From Pseudomonas sp. B21-048 (lineage in GTDB: Bacteria; Pseudomonadota; Gammaproteobacteria; Pseudomonadales; Pseudomonadaceae): a stretch of 64,000 nucleotides of DNA. Within the stretch, counting starts at the first letter, position 1; each line of letters begins with the position of its first letter. Below the pieces are notes generated by a model. It was not told the DNA's origin, did no database searches, and saw nothing but the letters and a program-made list of their open reading frames with translations. Position numbers and translations under genes: made by a program. Location of the stretch: positions 1,674,001-1,738,000 of the forward strand of contig NZ_CP087168.1 of assembly GCF_024748615.1 (NCBI RefSeq), read 5' to 3'. Of the stretch, positions 1-9,941 are shown piece after piece.

Positions 1-513
1 GTGACGTTGGTCCAAGGCAGCTTCGGTGCCTCGCGACCGTCCGAGTTGGCGGTCAAGGCCAACGCTGCTCCTGAAATGAAACATTGGGACGGCTGCCAGG
101 AACTGCCGTACATCAAAGGCGTGACCCCGGAGTTCATGCGTCACATGGCAATGCGCTGGAGCGTTGGTGGGCCGCCGTTCACGGGTAACACCTCTCGGGA
201 AATGGGCGGTTGGGTGCGTTTGCGTGGGGAGGTGAAGGGCGAGGCCGTCAGCGAGGCGCATATTCTGGCGCTGGTCGACGCCTGGCCACCGTCCTTGCTG
301 TCGCATCTGAAGAAACCGGCGGCCGGCAGCACGCTGACCTGGACCATCGAATTCGTTCAGCCGTTGCTTGCGTTGAGCACGCTGGACTGGTGCAAGTACC
401 TGGTGGACATCGAGTATGCCGCTGATGGCTACGGGCACGCCGCTGCAAAATTGTGGAGCGAAGACGGTCAGTTGATCGCCATGAGCCGGCAGACTGTCAC
501 GATTTTCGCCTGA
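1..513 (+). CDS. Acyl-CoA thioesterase-family protein, 5'-truncated by the window edge
   Basis: This is the C-terminal part of a hot-dog-fold thioesterase of the TesB/4HBT_3 type, which would hydrolyse acyl-CoA to free acid and CoA in the cytoplasm. The visible 170 residues include the motifs FTGNTSREMGGW and ALVDAWPPSLLSH, typical of the second hot-dog repeat in Pseudomonas thioesterase family proteins. Full-length members have about 260 residues, so the gene almost certainly begins upstream of the window. The GTG at position 1 is probably an internal valine codon. The next gene, on the other strand, starts its stop codon directly after this one's TGA, so the two converge. Substrate specificity cannot be told from this fragment. 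Confidence 0.7.
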   Translation: MTLVQGSFGASRPSELAVKANAAPEMKHWDGCQELPYIKGVTPEFMRHMAMRWSVGGPPFTGNTSREMGGWVRLRGEVKGEAVSEAHILALVDAWPPSLLSHLKKPAAGSTLTWTIEFVQPLLALSTLDWCKYLVDIEYAADGYGHAAAKLWSEDGQLIAMSRQTVTIFA

Positions 514-735
514 TCAATGACGATGACCGTGACGCTGCAGGCCCAAGGCAGCGAGCAGACCGATAACGCCGATCGCGAAGCTCGCCAGATCCAGGCTGAA
601 CACCCCCGAAACCATTAGCAAAAACGCCACGATGAACAGCGGCACGGCAATCAGGTGCAACACCCGATGGGTCGGGTGCTGGTGATTATTCGGGGACGTT
701 CGCCATTGCCAGGCGGGAGGGTGACGTTTGCCCAT
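514..735 (-). CDS. Small membrane protein, Mpo1-like (DUF962-type)
   Basis: A 73-residue protein with an N-terminal HPTHR-x-LH motif, like the conserved start of the Mpo1/YGL010w (DUF962) family, followed by two hydrophobic segments (about residues 28-45 and 50-65) and a His-rich tail. It is probably an inner-membrane protein. Family members in yeast are Fe(II)-dependent 2-hydroxy fatty acid dioxygenases, but this protein is shorter than usual and I do not assign that activity. It converges on the thioesterase gene with no spacer. The assignment rests on the short motif only. Confidence 0.55.
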   Translation of the reverse strand: MGKRHPPAWQWRTSPNNHQHPTHRVLHLIAVPLFIVAFLLMVSGVFSLDLASFAIGVIGLLAALGLQRHGHRH

Positions 736-889
736 GATGTTTATCCTTTATTCGTGAGGCGCTTGAATAAAGAATAGGCCTGGTAAAAGCCGTGGGCGAA
801 TCAAGGCTGGCTATCGAAGTGATAGGGGGCATGGGCAATATTGATGTTGACTGGACTGACGCTTTCACGAGCAGGTCGCGATAGGGCCC

Positions 890-2371
890 TCAAAGCTTGA
901 GCTGCCCGATGGCCTTGCTCAATTCCCCCGCCAACATCGCCAACTCATTGCTGGTAATCGCCGAATTCACGGTCTGCTGCACGGTGTTTTCGGTTACGTC
1001 GCGAATGCTCACCACCGCCCGATTCATGTCTTGCGCCACATGGCTCTGCTGCTCGGCCGCCACCGCGATTTGCGTATTGCTTTCACGCATCTGCGCCACC
1101 GCACTGGTGATTTCTGCCAGGGCCACACTGGCTTCCTGCGCCTGCAGCATGCAGTCGTCCGCCTTGAACGAGCTTTCCTGCATGAAGTCCACCGCATCCC
1201 GAGTGCCGGCCTGCAGCGCTGAAACCATGGTGGTGATCTCATCGGTGGACGCCTGGACGCGTTTGGCCAGGTTACGCACTTCATCGGCGACCACCGCAAA
1301 CCCGCGACCCATTTCGCCGGCCCGGGCCGCTTCGATGGCGGCGTTAAGGGCCAGCAAATTGGTCTGTTCGGCGATGCTATGGATCACGCTGACCACGCCG
1401 TTGATCTTCTGGCTGTCTTCGGCCAGACGCTGAATCATCTCGGCCGTTTGCTGCACGCCAGTGGACAACCCGCCAATCGATTTCTGCACCCTACTGACCA
1501 CTTCCTGGCCGCTGCCGGCCAGGGTGTCGGCGGTTTGCGAGAGGTCGCGGGTGGCGCCGGCGTGTTGGGCGATGTGATGGACCGTGGCCGTCATTTCGTT
1601 GATCGCCGTGGCGGCCTGATCGGTTTCACTTTGCTGCCCGAGCATGCCGTGACGCACCTCGTTCATGCTCGAGGCCAGCCGCGCGGCGCCGACATCCAGT
1701 TGTCGTGCGGTGCTGGCGACGGTGTTGACCACTCGCTGGTAACCGGCCTGCATGGCGTTGAAGGCATTGGCCATCTGCCCGACTTCATCCTTGCAGGCCA
1801 GTGGCACACGGGCCGACAAATCGCCGGTTTTCTCGACATGAAGCATCACGTCTTTCAGGGTGTTGAGCTGGCTGAGCAGGAAGCGGATCAACAGTTGCGA
1901 CGCGCCGAGCATTACCAGCATCAGGATGAACACCGCTACGGCGTAGTGAGTGAAGCGTTCGCCGAACACTTGGCTCAGGCTCGGGCCATAAGCAATCACC
2001 GCGATCTGTTGACCGTCAGGGCGAGTGAACACCTCGGCGCCTATCAATGGGTTTTCACCGAACAGCGGCAGGGTGTTGATCTCGACCCAACCGTTGGTAT
2101 CGGTGAGCTCCAGCAGCGGTTGCCCGTTCAGTAACGGCGCCTGCCCGCGATTGAAGGTCAGCAGGTGATCGGCCTTGGGCAGCGGCTGCCCGGCAGGCCA
2201 GGCACTGAGCAATCGCGCCTGTGCCTGGGCCGACGCTTGGGCGGCATGGCTGCGAGCCTGTTGTTCGAGCTGCACGGCGTACAGCACCAGCAACAGGGTG
2301 GTGACGAAGGCGACAGCGTTGACCGCCCAGAATTTGTATTTCAGCGAGATATTGCTAAGCCAGGCACCCAT
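890..2371 (-). CDS. Methyl-accepting chemotaxis protein
   Basis: A transmembrane chemoreceptor of about 493 residues that signals through CheA/CheW. From the chosen ATG: transmembrane segment about 15-33, a short periplasmic sensor about 34-140, second transmembrane segment about 142-163, HAMP about 165-215, then a long coiled-coil signalling domain. The hairpin tip (about 335-370) carries the strongly conserved [19 protein letters not shown] stretch. A TTG lies 12 codons upstream (2407) but has no ribosome site, whereas an AGAAGA stretch precedes the ATG at 2371, so I chose that. The ligand is unknown. The sensor is small and does not look like a canonical double-Cache domain. It is monocistronic as far as visible. 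Confidence 0.93.
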   Translation of the reverse strand: MGAWLSNISLKYKFWAVNAVAFVTTLLLVLYAVQLEQQARSHAAQASAQAQARLLSAWPAGQPLPKADHLLTFNRGQAPLLNGQPLLELTDTNGWVEINTLPLFGENPLIGAEVFTRPDGQQIAVIAYGPSLSQVFGERFTHYAVAVFILMLVMLGASQLLIRFLLSQLNTLKDVMLHVEKTGDLSARVPLACKDEVGQMANAFNAMQAGYQRVVNTVASTARQLDVGAARLASSMNEVRHGMLGQQSETDQAATAINEMTATVHHIAQHAGATRDLSQTADTLAGSGQEVVSRVQKSIGGLSTGVQQTAEMIQRLAEDSQKINGVVSVIHSIAEQTNLLALNAAIEAARAGEMGRGFAVVADEVRNLAKRVQASTDEITTMVSALQAGTRDAVDFMQESSFKADDCMLQAQEASVALAEITSAVAQMRESNTQIAVAAEQQSHVAQDMNRAVVSIRDVTENTVQQTVNSAITSNELAMLAGELSKAIGQLKL

Positions 2372-2488
2372 GGAGGTCTTCTCTGATAGCGGAAACAGTT
2401 TTGGCAAGGTGCCAGCATTGTGCCGCTATGCAGGACGTAGAATCTTGATGTGGATCAACGGGCACCACCGCCAACCTGTGGGAGCAGG

Positions 2489-2591
2489 CCTTTGTGGCGA
2501 GGGAGCTTGCTTCCCGTTGGACTGCGTAGCAGTCCCATTTTTTTGGGCCGCTTCGCGACCCAACGGGAAGCAAGCTCCCTCGCCACAAAGG
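2489..2591. repeat. REP-type inverted repeat pair
   Basis: Two perfectly complementary 32-bp arms (2489-2520 and 2560-2591) carry the Pseudomonas REP core GTGGCGAGGGAGCTTGC and face each other across a 39-bp spacer. Flanking partial matches (CCTGTGGGAG before, CTCACTCCACAGG after) extend the symmetry. It lies between the upstream end of the MCP gene and the 3' end of tatD. A related pair occurs at 30119-30253. Confidence 0.85.
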
Positions 2592-2614
2592 CTCACTCCA
2601 CAGGGGGTTTATGA

Positions 2615-3424
2615 TTATTGGGGGATCGAAGGCAACCCGTAGAATGCCCGTGCGCATGCTGTGGTGTGGTTTGCCAGGTCTTCCTGACTTTCCCCACGAT
2701 GCAGCGCCACCTCACGCAACACTTCAGTCAGATACGCCGGCTCGTTGCGACCATTCTTCGGCTTGGGACGCAGACTGCGGGGTAGCAGATACGGCGCGTC
2801 GCTCTCCAGCATCAAGCGCCCGCGCTTAATCTCTTTGACCAGCGGGTGCAGGTGCGTACCCCGGCGTTCATCGCAGATCCAGCCGGTGATGCCGATGTGC
2901 AAATCCAGATCGAGATAGCTGAACAACGCCTTTTTTTCACCGGTGAAGCAGTGCACCACGGCCGCCGGCAACTGGTCGCGGTAGTCACGCAGAATCTCCA
3001 GTAACCGTTGGCTGGCGTCGCGCTCATGCAGGAACACCGGCAATTGCAGCTCGACCGCCATCGCCAGATGTTCTTCGAGGACTTTTTCCTGTTGCGGGCG
3101 GGGCGAGAAATCACGATTGAAATCGAGGCCGCATTCGCCCACGGCCACCACATTCGGTTCCTTGAGCAAACTGCGCAGACGCTGAGCGCTGTCGGCGTTC
3201 CAGTCGCTGGCCGAGTGCGGGTGAATACCGGCCGTGGCGAATAGTCGCTGAGCGCTTTCGTCCCATTGCTGGCACAGCTCCAGAGCCTGTTCACTGCCCT
3301 CGACGCTGGTCCCGGTGAGCACCAGTTGGCAGACTCCGGCAGCATAGGCTCGGTCGAGTACAGCCTGGTGTTTGTCGGCGAAACTGGGGTTGGTCAGGTT
3401 GACGCCGATATCGATGAGTTGCAT
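2615..3424 (-). CDS. tatD: TatD family metal-dependent DNase
   Basis: A TIM-barrel metallohydrolase of 269 residues (E. coli TatD is 260), a cytoplasmic 3'-5' exonuclease family acting on DNA and RNA, linked to DNA repair. The N-terminus reads [15 protein letters not shown]; the DIGVNL form, in place of the DxHxH of the YcfH/YabD relatives, is characteristic of TatD itself. Other metal ligands are visible: Glu in [10 protein letters not shown], His in VFLHERDA, His in VVHCFTGEK and Asp in LESDAPYL. The ATG at 3424 follows a good GAGGT ribosome site; an upstream GTG six codons earlier does not. There is no tatABC nearby, as is common outside enterics. Confidence 0.92.
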   Translation of the reverse strand: MQLIDIGVNLTNPSFADKHQAVLDRAYAAGVCQLVLTGTSVEGSEQALELCQQWDESAQRLFATAGIHPHSASDWNADSAQRLRSLLKEPNVVAVGECGLDFNRDFSPRPQQEKVLEEHLAMAVELQLPVFLHERDASQRLLEILRDYRDQLPAAVVHCFTGEKKALFSYLDLDLHIGITGWICDERRGTHLHPLVKEIKRGRLMLESDAPYLLPRSLRPKPKNGRNEPAYLTEVLREVALHRGESQEDLANHTTACARAFYGLPSIPQ

Positions 3425-3660
3425 GGTGCTACCTCGGACCAAAGGCCGGAAAGCATATCAGAGCTGTCGATTTATAAGAAAAACCAAGAACTACAACGAG
3501 TTAAAGCTGTCTGTTGAGGCTGCGAGACAGGTTGGGTTGGTAGAGTAGCCATCAATGTGCCACTCTCTCGCACTTTATCAGCGCTTCAGGCGCTCTGTTT
3601 CTGTCGCTCGACGTCATGAAATCACTCATGAGGTCGGCCAGTATTCTTTCCGGAGAGTGG

Positions 3661-5082
3661 ATGATTCGTCCCTCGATTTTGTTACTGCTGTGTTGCTCGT
3701 TACTGCTGCCCCTGCCGGCGGTTGCGCGTCTGGCCGGGCCGTTACAAGCCGTGCCCGCGGCCAAGGTCCGTGACCTGGCGGAGATTCGCAGCAGTCGCGT
3801 GTTGCGGGTGTTGGTCAATCAGAGCCGCAACAGCTCCGGTGAAGTCCAGGGCCAGACCATTGGCGTCGAATACCACCGCTTGCGCGCTTTCGAACAATAC
3901 CTCAACGGCCATGCCCGTGACGGCCAGGAAATCACCCTCAAGATCATTCCCAAAGCCAAGGATCAACTGCTCGGCGCGTTGCAGCGCGGGGAGGGTGATC
4001 TGGTCGCGCCGGGGGAACTGCTCGATCCGCAATCGGGCCACGCGGTCAGCGCCAGTGAACCGATTGCCAGTGATGTGCCGTTGCTGCTGGTGGGGATCAA
4101 AGGGGAACGACGTTACACCCATATCGAGCAACTCTCGGGCAAAACCCTCGCGCTGCCTACCGGCAGCGCCGCCGGGGATGCCGTCAGTCAGATCAATCAG
4201 AAACTCGCGCTGCACAAATTGCCTCCGGTGAAGATCGAGTGGGTCGATCCAAGCCTGGCGGTCGAGGACGTGCTGGAAATGGTCCAGGGCGGGATCTTTC
4301 ACCTGACGATCGTCGAGCAACCGATTGCCGAACGCTGGGGCAAGATCCTGCCCAAATTGCGCTTCGATCGACAGGTCCTTATCAGCGAACCGGGCGAGGA
4401 ATACTGGTTCGTGCGTCGTGACGCCTCAATGCTGCGGTCGAGCATCGATCGCTTCCTGGCTACCTACAAAAAGCCGTCGGATCAGGATGCAGCGTTCCTG
4501 CGGATCTACAGGCGCCTGTATCAAGTGCACTATCCCTTGGCCAAGGCCGATCGGCAGCGTCTGGAAAAACTTCGACCGGTGCTGCAAAAACACGCTGAAG
4601 CCCAAGGCATGGATTGGCTGAACCTGGCGGCGCTGGCTTTCAAGGAGTCGGCGCTGCAACCCAACGCCAGAAGCGGCAGCGGCCCCACCGGCCTGATGCA
4701 AATCACCCCGTCCGCCGCCCAGCGGGTTGGGGTGAGTAATATTCAAAACCTCGACGCCAATGTGCAGGCCGGCGCCAAGTACCTGGCGATGATCCGCCGC
4801 AAGTTTTTTGCCAGCCCCAAACTCAATGAACGCGAGCGCATGGCGTTCGTGCTGGCGGCCTACAACATGGGACCGGAGCGGGTTCAAGGCATGCGCGCCG
4901 AAGCCCGGCGACGCGGCTTGAATCCTAATCAGTGGTTTTTCCAGGTCGAGCGCATCGCCATGGAGCAGGTGGGAATGGGGGCTGTCAGCTATGTTAATAG
5001 CGTGAACAAGTATTACTTGGCGTTCGATCGGGAGCGGGAGTCGTTGGAGCCCCAGGGGCAAAAAGTTGCCTCACGGAAATGA
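3661..5082 (+). CDS. MltF-like membrane-bound lytic murein transglycosylase
   Basis: An exported 473-residue protein that cleaves peptidoglycan glycan strands to 1,6-anhydromuropeptides. Domain order: signal peptide (about 1-22, ending AVA), a periplasmic solute-binding (SBP_bac_3) regulatory domain up to about residue 290, then an SLT lysozyme-like domain with catalytic Glu329 in the FKES motif, followed by GLMQITPSAA and AYNMGPERV. This layout is that of MltF. I chose the ATG at 3661 because GGAGAG lies eight bases before it and the signal peptide starts there; an in-frame ATG at 3616 has no ribosome site. The gene stands alone, divergent from tatD. No lipobox cysteine is evident, so soluble periplasmic export is also possible. 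Confidence 0.9.
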   Translation: MIRPSILLLLCCSLLLPLPAVARLAGPLQAVPAAKVRDLAEIRSSRVLRVLVNQSRNSSGEVQGQTIGVEYHRLRAFEQYLNGHARDGQEITLKIIPKAKDQLLGALQRGEGDLVAPGELLDPQSGHAVSASEPIASDVPLLLVGIKGERRYTHIEQLSGKTLALPTGSAAGDAVSQINQKLALHKLPPVKIEWVDPSLAVEDVLEMVQGGIFHLTIVEQPIAERWGKILPKLRFDRQVLISEPGEEYWFVRRDASMLRSSIDRFLATYKKPSDQDAAFLRIYRRLYQVHYPLAKADRQRLEKLRPVLQKHAEAQGMDWLNLAALAFKESALQPNARSGSGPTGLMQITPSAAQRVGVSNIQNLDANVQAGAKYLAMIRRKFFASPKLNERERMAFVLAAYNMGPERVQGMRAEARRRGLNPNQWFFQVERIAMEQVGMGAVSYVNSVNKYYLAFDRERESLEPQGQKVASRK

Positions 5083-5185
5083 TCGACTAAGCTGATTGTT
5101 ATGGTGGGTTTTTTGCGCTTTTAACATGGGTTTTATTGATTAATATGGCGGCCAACCAACACACACTCACAATGGATGACACAGC

Positions 5186-5620
5186 ATGAGCACACTGATC
5201 AACAAGGTATTGTTCACCCGCGCGGGCTACGGTCTGACGATTCTGCGTATTTTCGTCGGCATCATCTTCGCGGCCCATGGCTCACAGAAACTCTTCGGTG
5301 CATTTGGCGGCTACGGCATTGCCGGCACCGCGCAGTACATGGAAAGCATCGGGCTGGCACCGGGTCACCTGATGGCGATCCTGGCGGGTGGTACCGAGTT
5401 CTTCGGCGGTCTGGCGCTGATCATCGGCCTGCTGGCACGCCCGGCAGCGCTGGGGCTGACCTTCCTCTCGCTGGTGGCTATTTTCACCGTGCACATCAGC
5501 AACGGTCTGTTCATGGCTAACAACGGTTATGAATTCGCCCTGGCGTTGCTCGGTGGCAGCCTCGCGGTGCTGATCGAGGGGGCAGGCAAGCTGTCGGTAG
5601 ACCGCGCCATCACCGACTGA
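5186..5620 (+). CDS. DoxX family inner-membrane protein
   Basis: A 144-residue integral membrane protein with four hydrophobic segments and the DoxX signature near the N-terminus (ILRIFVGIIFAAHGSQKLFG). Relatives are poorly characterised and have been tied to thiosulfate:quinone oxidoreductase and to redox homeostasis. The sequence alone does not say which applies here. It is monocistronic and followed by a strong hairpin terminator. Confidence 0.85.
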   Translation: MSTLINKVLFTRAGYGLTILRIFVGIIFAAHGSQKLFGAFGGYGIAGTAQYMESIGLAPGHLMAILAGGTEFFGGLALIIGLLARPAALGLTFLSLVAIFTVHISNGLFMANNGYEFALALLGGSLAVLIEGAGKLSVDRAITD

Positions 5621-5633
5621 CTGCTCTTGTTCA

Positions 5634-5669
5634 ACAAAAAAAGGCCTGCACTGTGCAGGCCTTTTTTTG
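5634..5669 (+). terminator. Rho-independent terminator after doxX-family gene
   Basis: A GC-rich stem AGGCCTGCA / TGCAGGCCT with a 2-nt centre is flanked by an A-run and a seven-T run, so it could work in both directions. Confidence 0.9.
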
Positions 5670-5871
5670 TTGCCGGAGATTCTTGACACTGTCCGGTCAG
5701 CTTCTCTAGGATGCTGCTCATGCGCCGATTTAAACAGCTACTTGCGGGGCGCCAGGTGACTCATCAAGTTGCCGATAGAAGCTTGAAACAGGCTTCGAAA
5801 TACCGCTAAAGCGCTGGTTCGGTGTTGCCTCTCACCTGCCATGCAGACTTTTGAGGCAGAGACACGACACA

Positions 5872-6180
5872 ATGAATGCATTAAGCCCCGTTGTACGCCC
5901 CGCGCCGATCACGGCACACCTCTCCCAGCGCAATCCAAAAATCCTGCTTGGCGGTAAACATCAGCCGACGCTGCTGCGTTACCTCGATGGCTGGCCACGT
6001 CGTAGCGGTGGGCCTGCTGCTTTCCTGATTCAGTTTGTCGACGACGGCGAGTCACTGGCACGGTTCGCCAACGACAGTTTCGATCTGGCGGTGATTCTGG
6101 CGCCCAACGCCGAGGATGCGCCTGAAGTGATCAGGCAGCTGACTCGCGTGGCTCGTCAGGGGTTGATTACCCGTCGCTGA
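5872..6180 (+). CDS. Conserved Pseudomonas hypothetical protein
   Basis: A 102-residue protein of no family I recognise. It has no signal peptide or membrane segment. The C-terminal half (DSFDLAVILAPNAEDAP followed by VIRQLTRVARQGL) resembles the end of a Rossmann-like methyltransferase fold, which would make it a truncated or minimal relative, but this is only a resemblance. The ATG at 5872 is preceded by a purine-rich GAGGCAGAGAC stretch; a TTG seven codons upstream is less likely. It converges on greB. Confidence 0.65.
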   Translation: MNALSPVVRPAPITAHLSQRNPKILLGGKHQPTLLRYLDGWPRRSGGPAAFLIQFVDDGESLARFANDSFDLAVILAPNAEDAPEVIRQLTRVARQGLITRR

Positions 6181-6198
6181 GATTCATGGCGCAGCGGC

Positions 6199-6696
6199 TC
6201 AAAAATAGTCGATCGCCACGATATACACGCATTGTTCACCGGTCGGTGTCTGGACCCGCACTTCGGCGTCCAGCGCCTTGCCGATCAGGGCGCGCGCCAA
6301 TGGTGAGTCGATGCTGATCAGGCCTAGTTTCAGATCCAGCTCATCCGGCCCGACGATGCGATAGCGCGACTCTTTGCCATCTTCATCTTCAATCGTGACC
6401 CAAGCACCAAAGTAGACCTTGTTCGGATCGCTGGGTTTCTCACTGACAACCTTGAGCGCTTCCAGGCGTTTGGTGAGAAAGCGCACGCGACTGTCGATCT
6501 CGCGCAGCATCTTTTTGCCGTAGGTGTACTCGGCGTTTTCCGACCGATCGCCCTGTGCCGCCGCCTCGCTGACTGATTGCGTCACTTGCGGTCGGCGCAC
6601 ATGCCAGAGTTCATGAAACTCGGCCCGCATCCGCGCTTCACCTTCGGGGGTGATCAGCGCGGTGCCAGCGGTGCGGGGAGGGCGATAACGGCTCAT
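6199..6696 (-). CDS. greB: Transcription elongation factor GreB
   Basis: A 165-residue GreA/GreB-type factor (E. coli GreB has 158) that enters the RNA polymerase secondary channel and stimulates cleavage of backtracked RNA. The N-terminal coiled coil carries the acidic tip motif [14 protein letters not shown], with the functional acids at about D50 and E53. The C-terminal FKBP-like domain ends [20 protein letters not shown]. The TYGKK context and basic N-terminus favour GreB over GreA. The ATG at 6696 follows an AAGAAG ribosome site; the reading frame continues upstream but has no such signal. A second Gre-family protein lies at 19043-19537. Confidence 0.92.
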   Translation of the reverse strand: MSRYRPPRTAGTALITPEGEARMRAEFHELWHVRRPQVTQSVSEAAAQGDRSENAEYTYGKKMLREIDSRVRFLTKRLEALKVVSEKPSDPNKVYFGAWVTIEDEDGKESRYRIVGPDELDLKLGLISIDSPLARALIGKALDAEVRVQTPTGEQCVYIVAIDYF

Positions 6697-6743
6697 GGCG
6701 ACTTCTTGTGGTTGTATACGTGAGATCAGAGCGCTTGAGTTTA

Positions 6744-9248
6744 TCAACCCTCGCGCAAGACTGTCAGGGGGCTGGCGTTCAAGGCGCGGCGCGTGCCGAA
6801 CACACCGGCGCCGCCGATCAGCACGGCGCCGATCAATGGCAATACCAACAGCCACGGATGCGGGTGCCAGGGCAGGTCGAAGGCGTAATGGTAGAGCACC
6901 AGGCTCACCAGTTCCGAACCCAGTGCCGCCAACAACCCGCTGACCGCGCCGAGCAGGCCGAACTCGATCCGCCGGGCCCGGACCAGCAACTGCCGCTCGG
7001 CGCCTAGCGCTCGCAGCAATGCACCTTGGCGAATGCGTTCATCCAGCGTTGCCTGCAAACCGGAGAACAACACCGCCATCCCTGCCGCCAGCACAAACAA
7101 CAGTACGTATTCCACTGCCAGGGTGACTTGGCCAAGGATGCTGCGCAGCTGCGCCAGCAAGGCTTCGACTTGCAGAATGGTCACCGCCGGAAAGCTGCGG
7201 GACAGGTCGACGATCTGCTGATCGTGACCGGCCGCCAGATAGAAACTGGTCAGGTAGGTCGCCGGCAAGTCCTTCAAGGTGCCGGGCTGGAAGATCATGA
7301 AAAAATTCGGCTGGAAGTTGTCCCAGTTGATCTCCCGCAGGCTGGTGACTTTCGCCTCCCGATTGACCCCGCCGACGGTAAACACCATGTGATCGCCGAG
7401 CTTGAGTTTGAGGCTTTCGGCGACTTTACCTTCCACCGAAACCCCGGGTATTTCATCCGCGGGTTGCTGGTCCCACCAGTTGCCGGCGGTGAGCATGTTG
7501 CCCGCTGGCAGGTCTGCCGCCCAGGTCAGGCTCAAGTCGCGTTGAATGGCTCGATCACCGGCCGAATCCTTGCTGACGATGTCCTGCACCGGTTCGCCAT
7601 TGATGCTGATCAGGCGTCCCGGCACCACCGGGTACAGCGGCGCTGATTGTGCCGCCAGCTCCATCAAACGATCGGTAAAGGCCTGTTTGTCCGCCGGCAG
7701 AATGTTCAGGGCGAAGTAGTTCGGGGCATTTTTCGGCAACTGGTTTTGCCAGGTATCGAGCAACTCGCCACGCAGCAAAGCGATCAGCGCCATGGACAGC
7801 AGAATCAAACCGAAAGCCAGGGATTGACCCGCCGCCGCCAGTGGATGGCGCAGCAGTTGGCCCAACCCGAGGCGCCAGGGCAATGAGGCGCGCGCCAGCA
7901 TCCGGCGCAGGCTCTTCAGTAGCAGCAACAGCAAACCGCCCAGCACCAGCGCCGCGATCACACCGCCGCCGAGCAGGGCGAAGGTCAGCAGCAGGTCCAG
8001 GCTCAAGCGCCACATGATCAGGCCGAGGGCGCCCAATGCCGCGCCATAGACAATCCAGGTGCTGGACGGAATCGGCAGCATGTCGCGACGCAGCACGCGC
8101 AGCGGCGGCACTCGACCCAAGGCGGCCAGTGGTGGCAGGGCGAAACCGGCCAGCGCGACCAGCCCGGTGCCGATCCCGGCGATGGCTGGCAACAGGCCAC
8201 CCGGTGGAACATCGGTCGGCAGCAAATCATGCAGTAGTGCAAACAGCCCGAGCTGTGCCAGCCAGCCGAGCAGGGCGCCGCTGATGCTGGCGAGCAGTCC
8301 GAGCACGGTCAGTTGCAGACTGAACAGCACCATGGTTTCCCGACGGGACAGGCCCAGGCAGCGCAGCAATGCGCTGGCATCGAATCGGCGCGTGGCGAAG
8401 CGTGTAGCCGACAACGCCACCGCCACACCGGACAACAGCACCGCCACCAGACTGGCCATGTTCAAATAACGTTCAGCCTTGCCCAGGGCGCCGCCGATCT
8501 GCCGGTTGCCGTCCCGGGCATCCTGGATGTGTTGGTTGGCCGCCAGCCCGGGCTTGATCAGTTGACGATAGGTTTCCAGCGCCTCGGCTTTGCCGCGCCA
8601 GAGTTCGCGGTAACTGACCCGGCTGCCGGGTTGCACCACGCCGGTCGACTCAAGGTCGCTAAGGTTGATCAACACCCGGGGCGTCAGGCTGTAAAAATTA
8701 CCGGCGCGATCCGGTTCATAGGTCAGCACTCGCGCCAGCGTCAGGGTTTTCATGCCGACATCGATGCTGTCGCCGATCTTCAAGTCCAGTGCGGTCAGCA
8801 GTCGCGCTTCGACCCAGGCTTCGCCGGGTTTCGGGCCGCCTCCGGGTGCTTCCGGCGCGAAGGGCGCGGGGGCGCTTTTCAGTTCGCCGCGCAACGGGTA
8901 GACATCATCGGCGGCTTTGATGCTGGACAGCTGAATGCCGTTGTCGGTGGCGATAACGCTGGAAAACTCCACCACCTGAGCGTGTTCAAGACCCAGCTCT
9001 GTGCCGCTCCTTATCTGTTCCGGTCGCGCCGGTGAGCTGCCTTCGAGCACCAGATCGGCACCGAGAAACTCGGTGGCGCGCAGCATCATGGCGCCATTCA
9101 GGCGGGCACCGAAGTAACCGATGGCGGTACTTGCCGCCACCGCCACCAGCAAGGCGAAGAACAACACACGCAACTCACCGGCGCGGGCATCGCGCAACAG
9201 TTGACGGATAGCGAGACTGAACAGGCGCAACAGCGGCAGGCGTGCCAT
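6744..9248 (-). CDS. YbbP-like ABC transporter permease (FtsX/MacB type)
   Basis: An 834-residue inner-membrane permease with an N-terminal transmembrane segment, a large periplasmic domain, a block of four helices (about 265-430), a central pair, and a C-terminal FtsX domain with three helices. This is the double-FtsX layout of E. coli YbbP. It pairs with the ATPase encoded upstream; the ATPase TGA overlaps this gene's ATG (TGATG), so translation is probably coupled. YbbAP-TesA in E. coli has been proposed to extract hydrophobic molecules from the membrane. The order ybbP-ybbA with divergent tesA supports the same unit here. A TTG directly before the ATG is possible but less likely. Confidence 0.9.
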   Translation of the reverse strand: MARLPLLRLFSLAIRQLLRDARAGELRVLFFALLVAVAASTAIGYFGARLNGAMMLRATEFLGADLVLEGSSPARPEQIRSGTELGLEHAQVVEFSSVIATDNGIQLSSIKAADDVYPLRGELKSAPAPFAPEAPGGGPKPGEAWVEARLLTALDLKIGDSIDVGMKTLTLARVLTYEPDRAGNFYSLTPRVLINLSDLESTGVVQPGSRVSYRELWRGKAEALETYRQLIKPGLAANQHIQDARDGNRQIGGALGKAERYLNMASLVAVLLSGVAVALSATRFATRRFDASALLRCLGLSRRETMVLFSLQLTVLGLLASISGALLGWLAQLGLFALLHDLLPTDVPPGGLLPAIAGIGTGLVALAGFALPPLAALGRVPPLRVLRRDMLPIPSSTWIVYGAALGALGLIMWRLSLDLLLTFALLGGGVIAALVLGGLLLLLLKSLRRMLARASLPWRLGLGQLLRHPLAAAGQSLAFGLILLSMALIALLRGELLDTWQNQLPKNAPNYFALNILPADKQAFTDRLMELAAQSAPLYPVVPGRLISINGEPVQDIVSKDSAGDRAIQRDLSLTWAADLPAGNMLTAGNWWDQQPADEIPGVSVEGKVAESLKLKLGDHMVFTVGGVNREAKVTSLREINWDNFQPNFFMIFQPGTLKDLPATYLTSFYLAAGHDQQIVDLSRSFPAVTILQVEALLAQLRSILGQVTLAVEYVLLFVLAAGMAVLFSGLQATLDERIRQGALLRALGAERQLLVRARRIEFGLLGAVSGLLAALGSELVSLVLYHYAFDLPWHPHPWLLVLPLIGAVLIGGAGVFGTRRALNASPLTVLREG

Positions 9249-9931
9249 CAAGGCTCCAGAGGGGCGACCAGCAGGCCGGCTTCAAGGCGGATCAGGCGCC
9301 GGCAGCGATGTGCCAGGCGTTCGTCGTGGGTCACCAGCACCAGGGTCGTGCCACTTTCCTGGTTGAGTTCGAACAGCAGATCGCTGATGCGCTCGCCGGT
9401 GTGGCTATCGAGATTGCCAGTGGGCTCATCGGCGAACAGCACGTCGGGCTCAGCGGCAAACGCCCGTGCAATCGCCACGCGCTGTTGCTCGCCACCGGAA
9501 AGCTGGCGCGGTGAGTGAGTCAGGCGTTGGCCCAGGCCGACACGCTGGAGCAATTCGGTGGCGCGCTCACGGGCGTCTTTGCGGCCATCGAGCTCCAGCG
9601 GCAGCATGACGTTTTCCAGGGCATTGAGGCTGTCGAGCAGTTGAAACGACTGGAAGACAAACCCCACGTGCTCGGCGCGGATGCGCGCGCGCTGATCTTC
9701 ATCGAGATTGCTCAGGCCTTGACCGGCAAGCGTGACTTCGCCGCTGCTCGGCAGGTCGAGACCGGCGAGCAAGCCGAGGAGGGTGGATTTGCCGGAACCG
9801 GAAGCGCCGACGATGGCCAGGCTATCGCCCTTGTTCAGTTCCAGGCTGAGTTCGTGCAGGATAGTCAGTTCACCTTCCGCGCTGGGAACCACTTTGCTGA
9901 GGTTCTTCGCGGTGAGAATGCTTACGCCCAT
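9248..9931 (-). CDS. YbbA-like ABC transporter ATP-binding protein
   Basis: A 227-residue ATPase of the MacB/LolD/FtsE group. Walker [10 protein letters not shown] (42-50), Q-loop in FVFQSFQLL (about 91-99), signature LSGGEQQ (144-150), Walker B VLFADE (164-169) and the H-loop in LVTHDE are all intact. It would energise the adjacent YbbP-like permease. I chose the ATG at 9931; the reading frame stays open upstream only because it runs antisense through tesA. Its start codon lies 10 bases from that of tesA on the other strand. Confidence 0.92.
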   Translation of the reverse strand: MGVSILTAKNLSKVVPSAEGELTILHELSLELNKGDSLAIVGASGSGKSTLLGLLAGLDLPSSGEVTLAGQGLSNLDEDQRARIRAEHVGFVFQSFQLLDSLNALENVMLPLELDGRKDARERATELLQRVGLGQRLTHSPRQLSGGEQQRVAIARAFAAEPDVLFADEPTGNLDSHTGERISDLLFELNQESGTTLVLVTHDERLAHRCRRLIRLEAGLLVAPLEP

Positions 9932-9941
9932 GGAGAATCCG

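Noticed and set aside
1379..2134. A 251-codon plus-strand frame
   Set aside because: It is antisense to the MCP gene, with no recognisable protein and no ribosome site.
2489..2591. CRISPR-like repeats or an insertion-sequence end
   Set aside because: There is one inverted pair only, no regular spacers, no transposase and no target duplication; it is a REP doublet.
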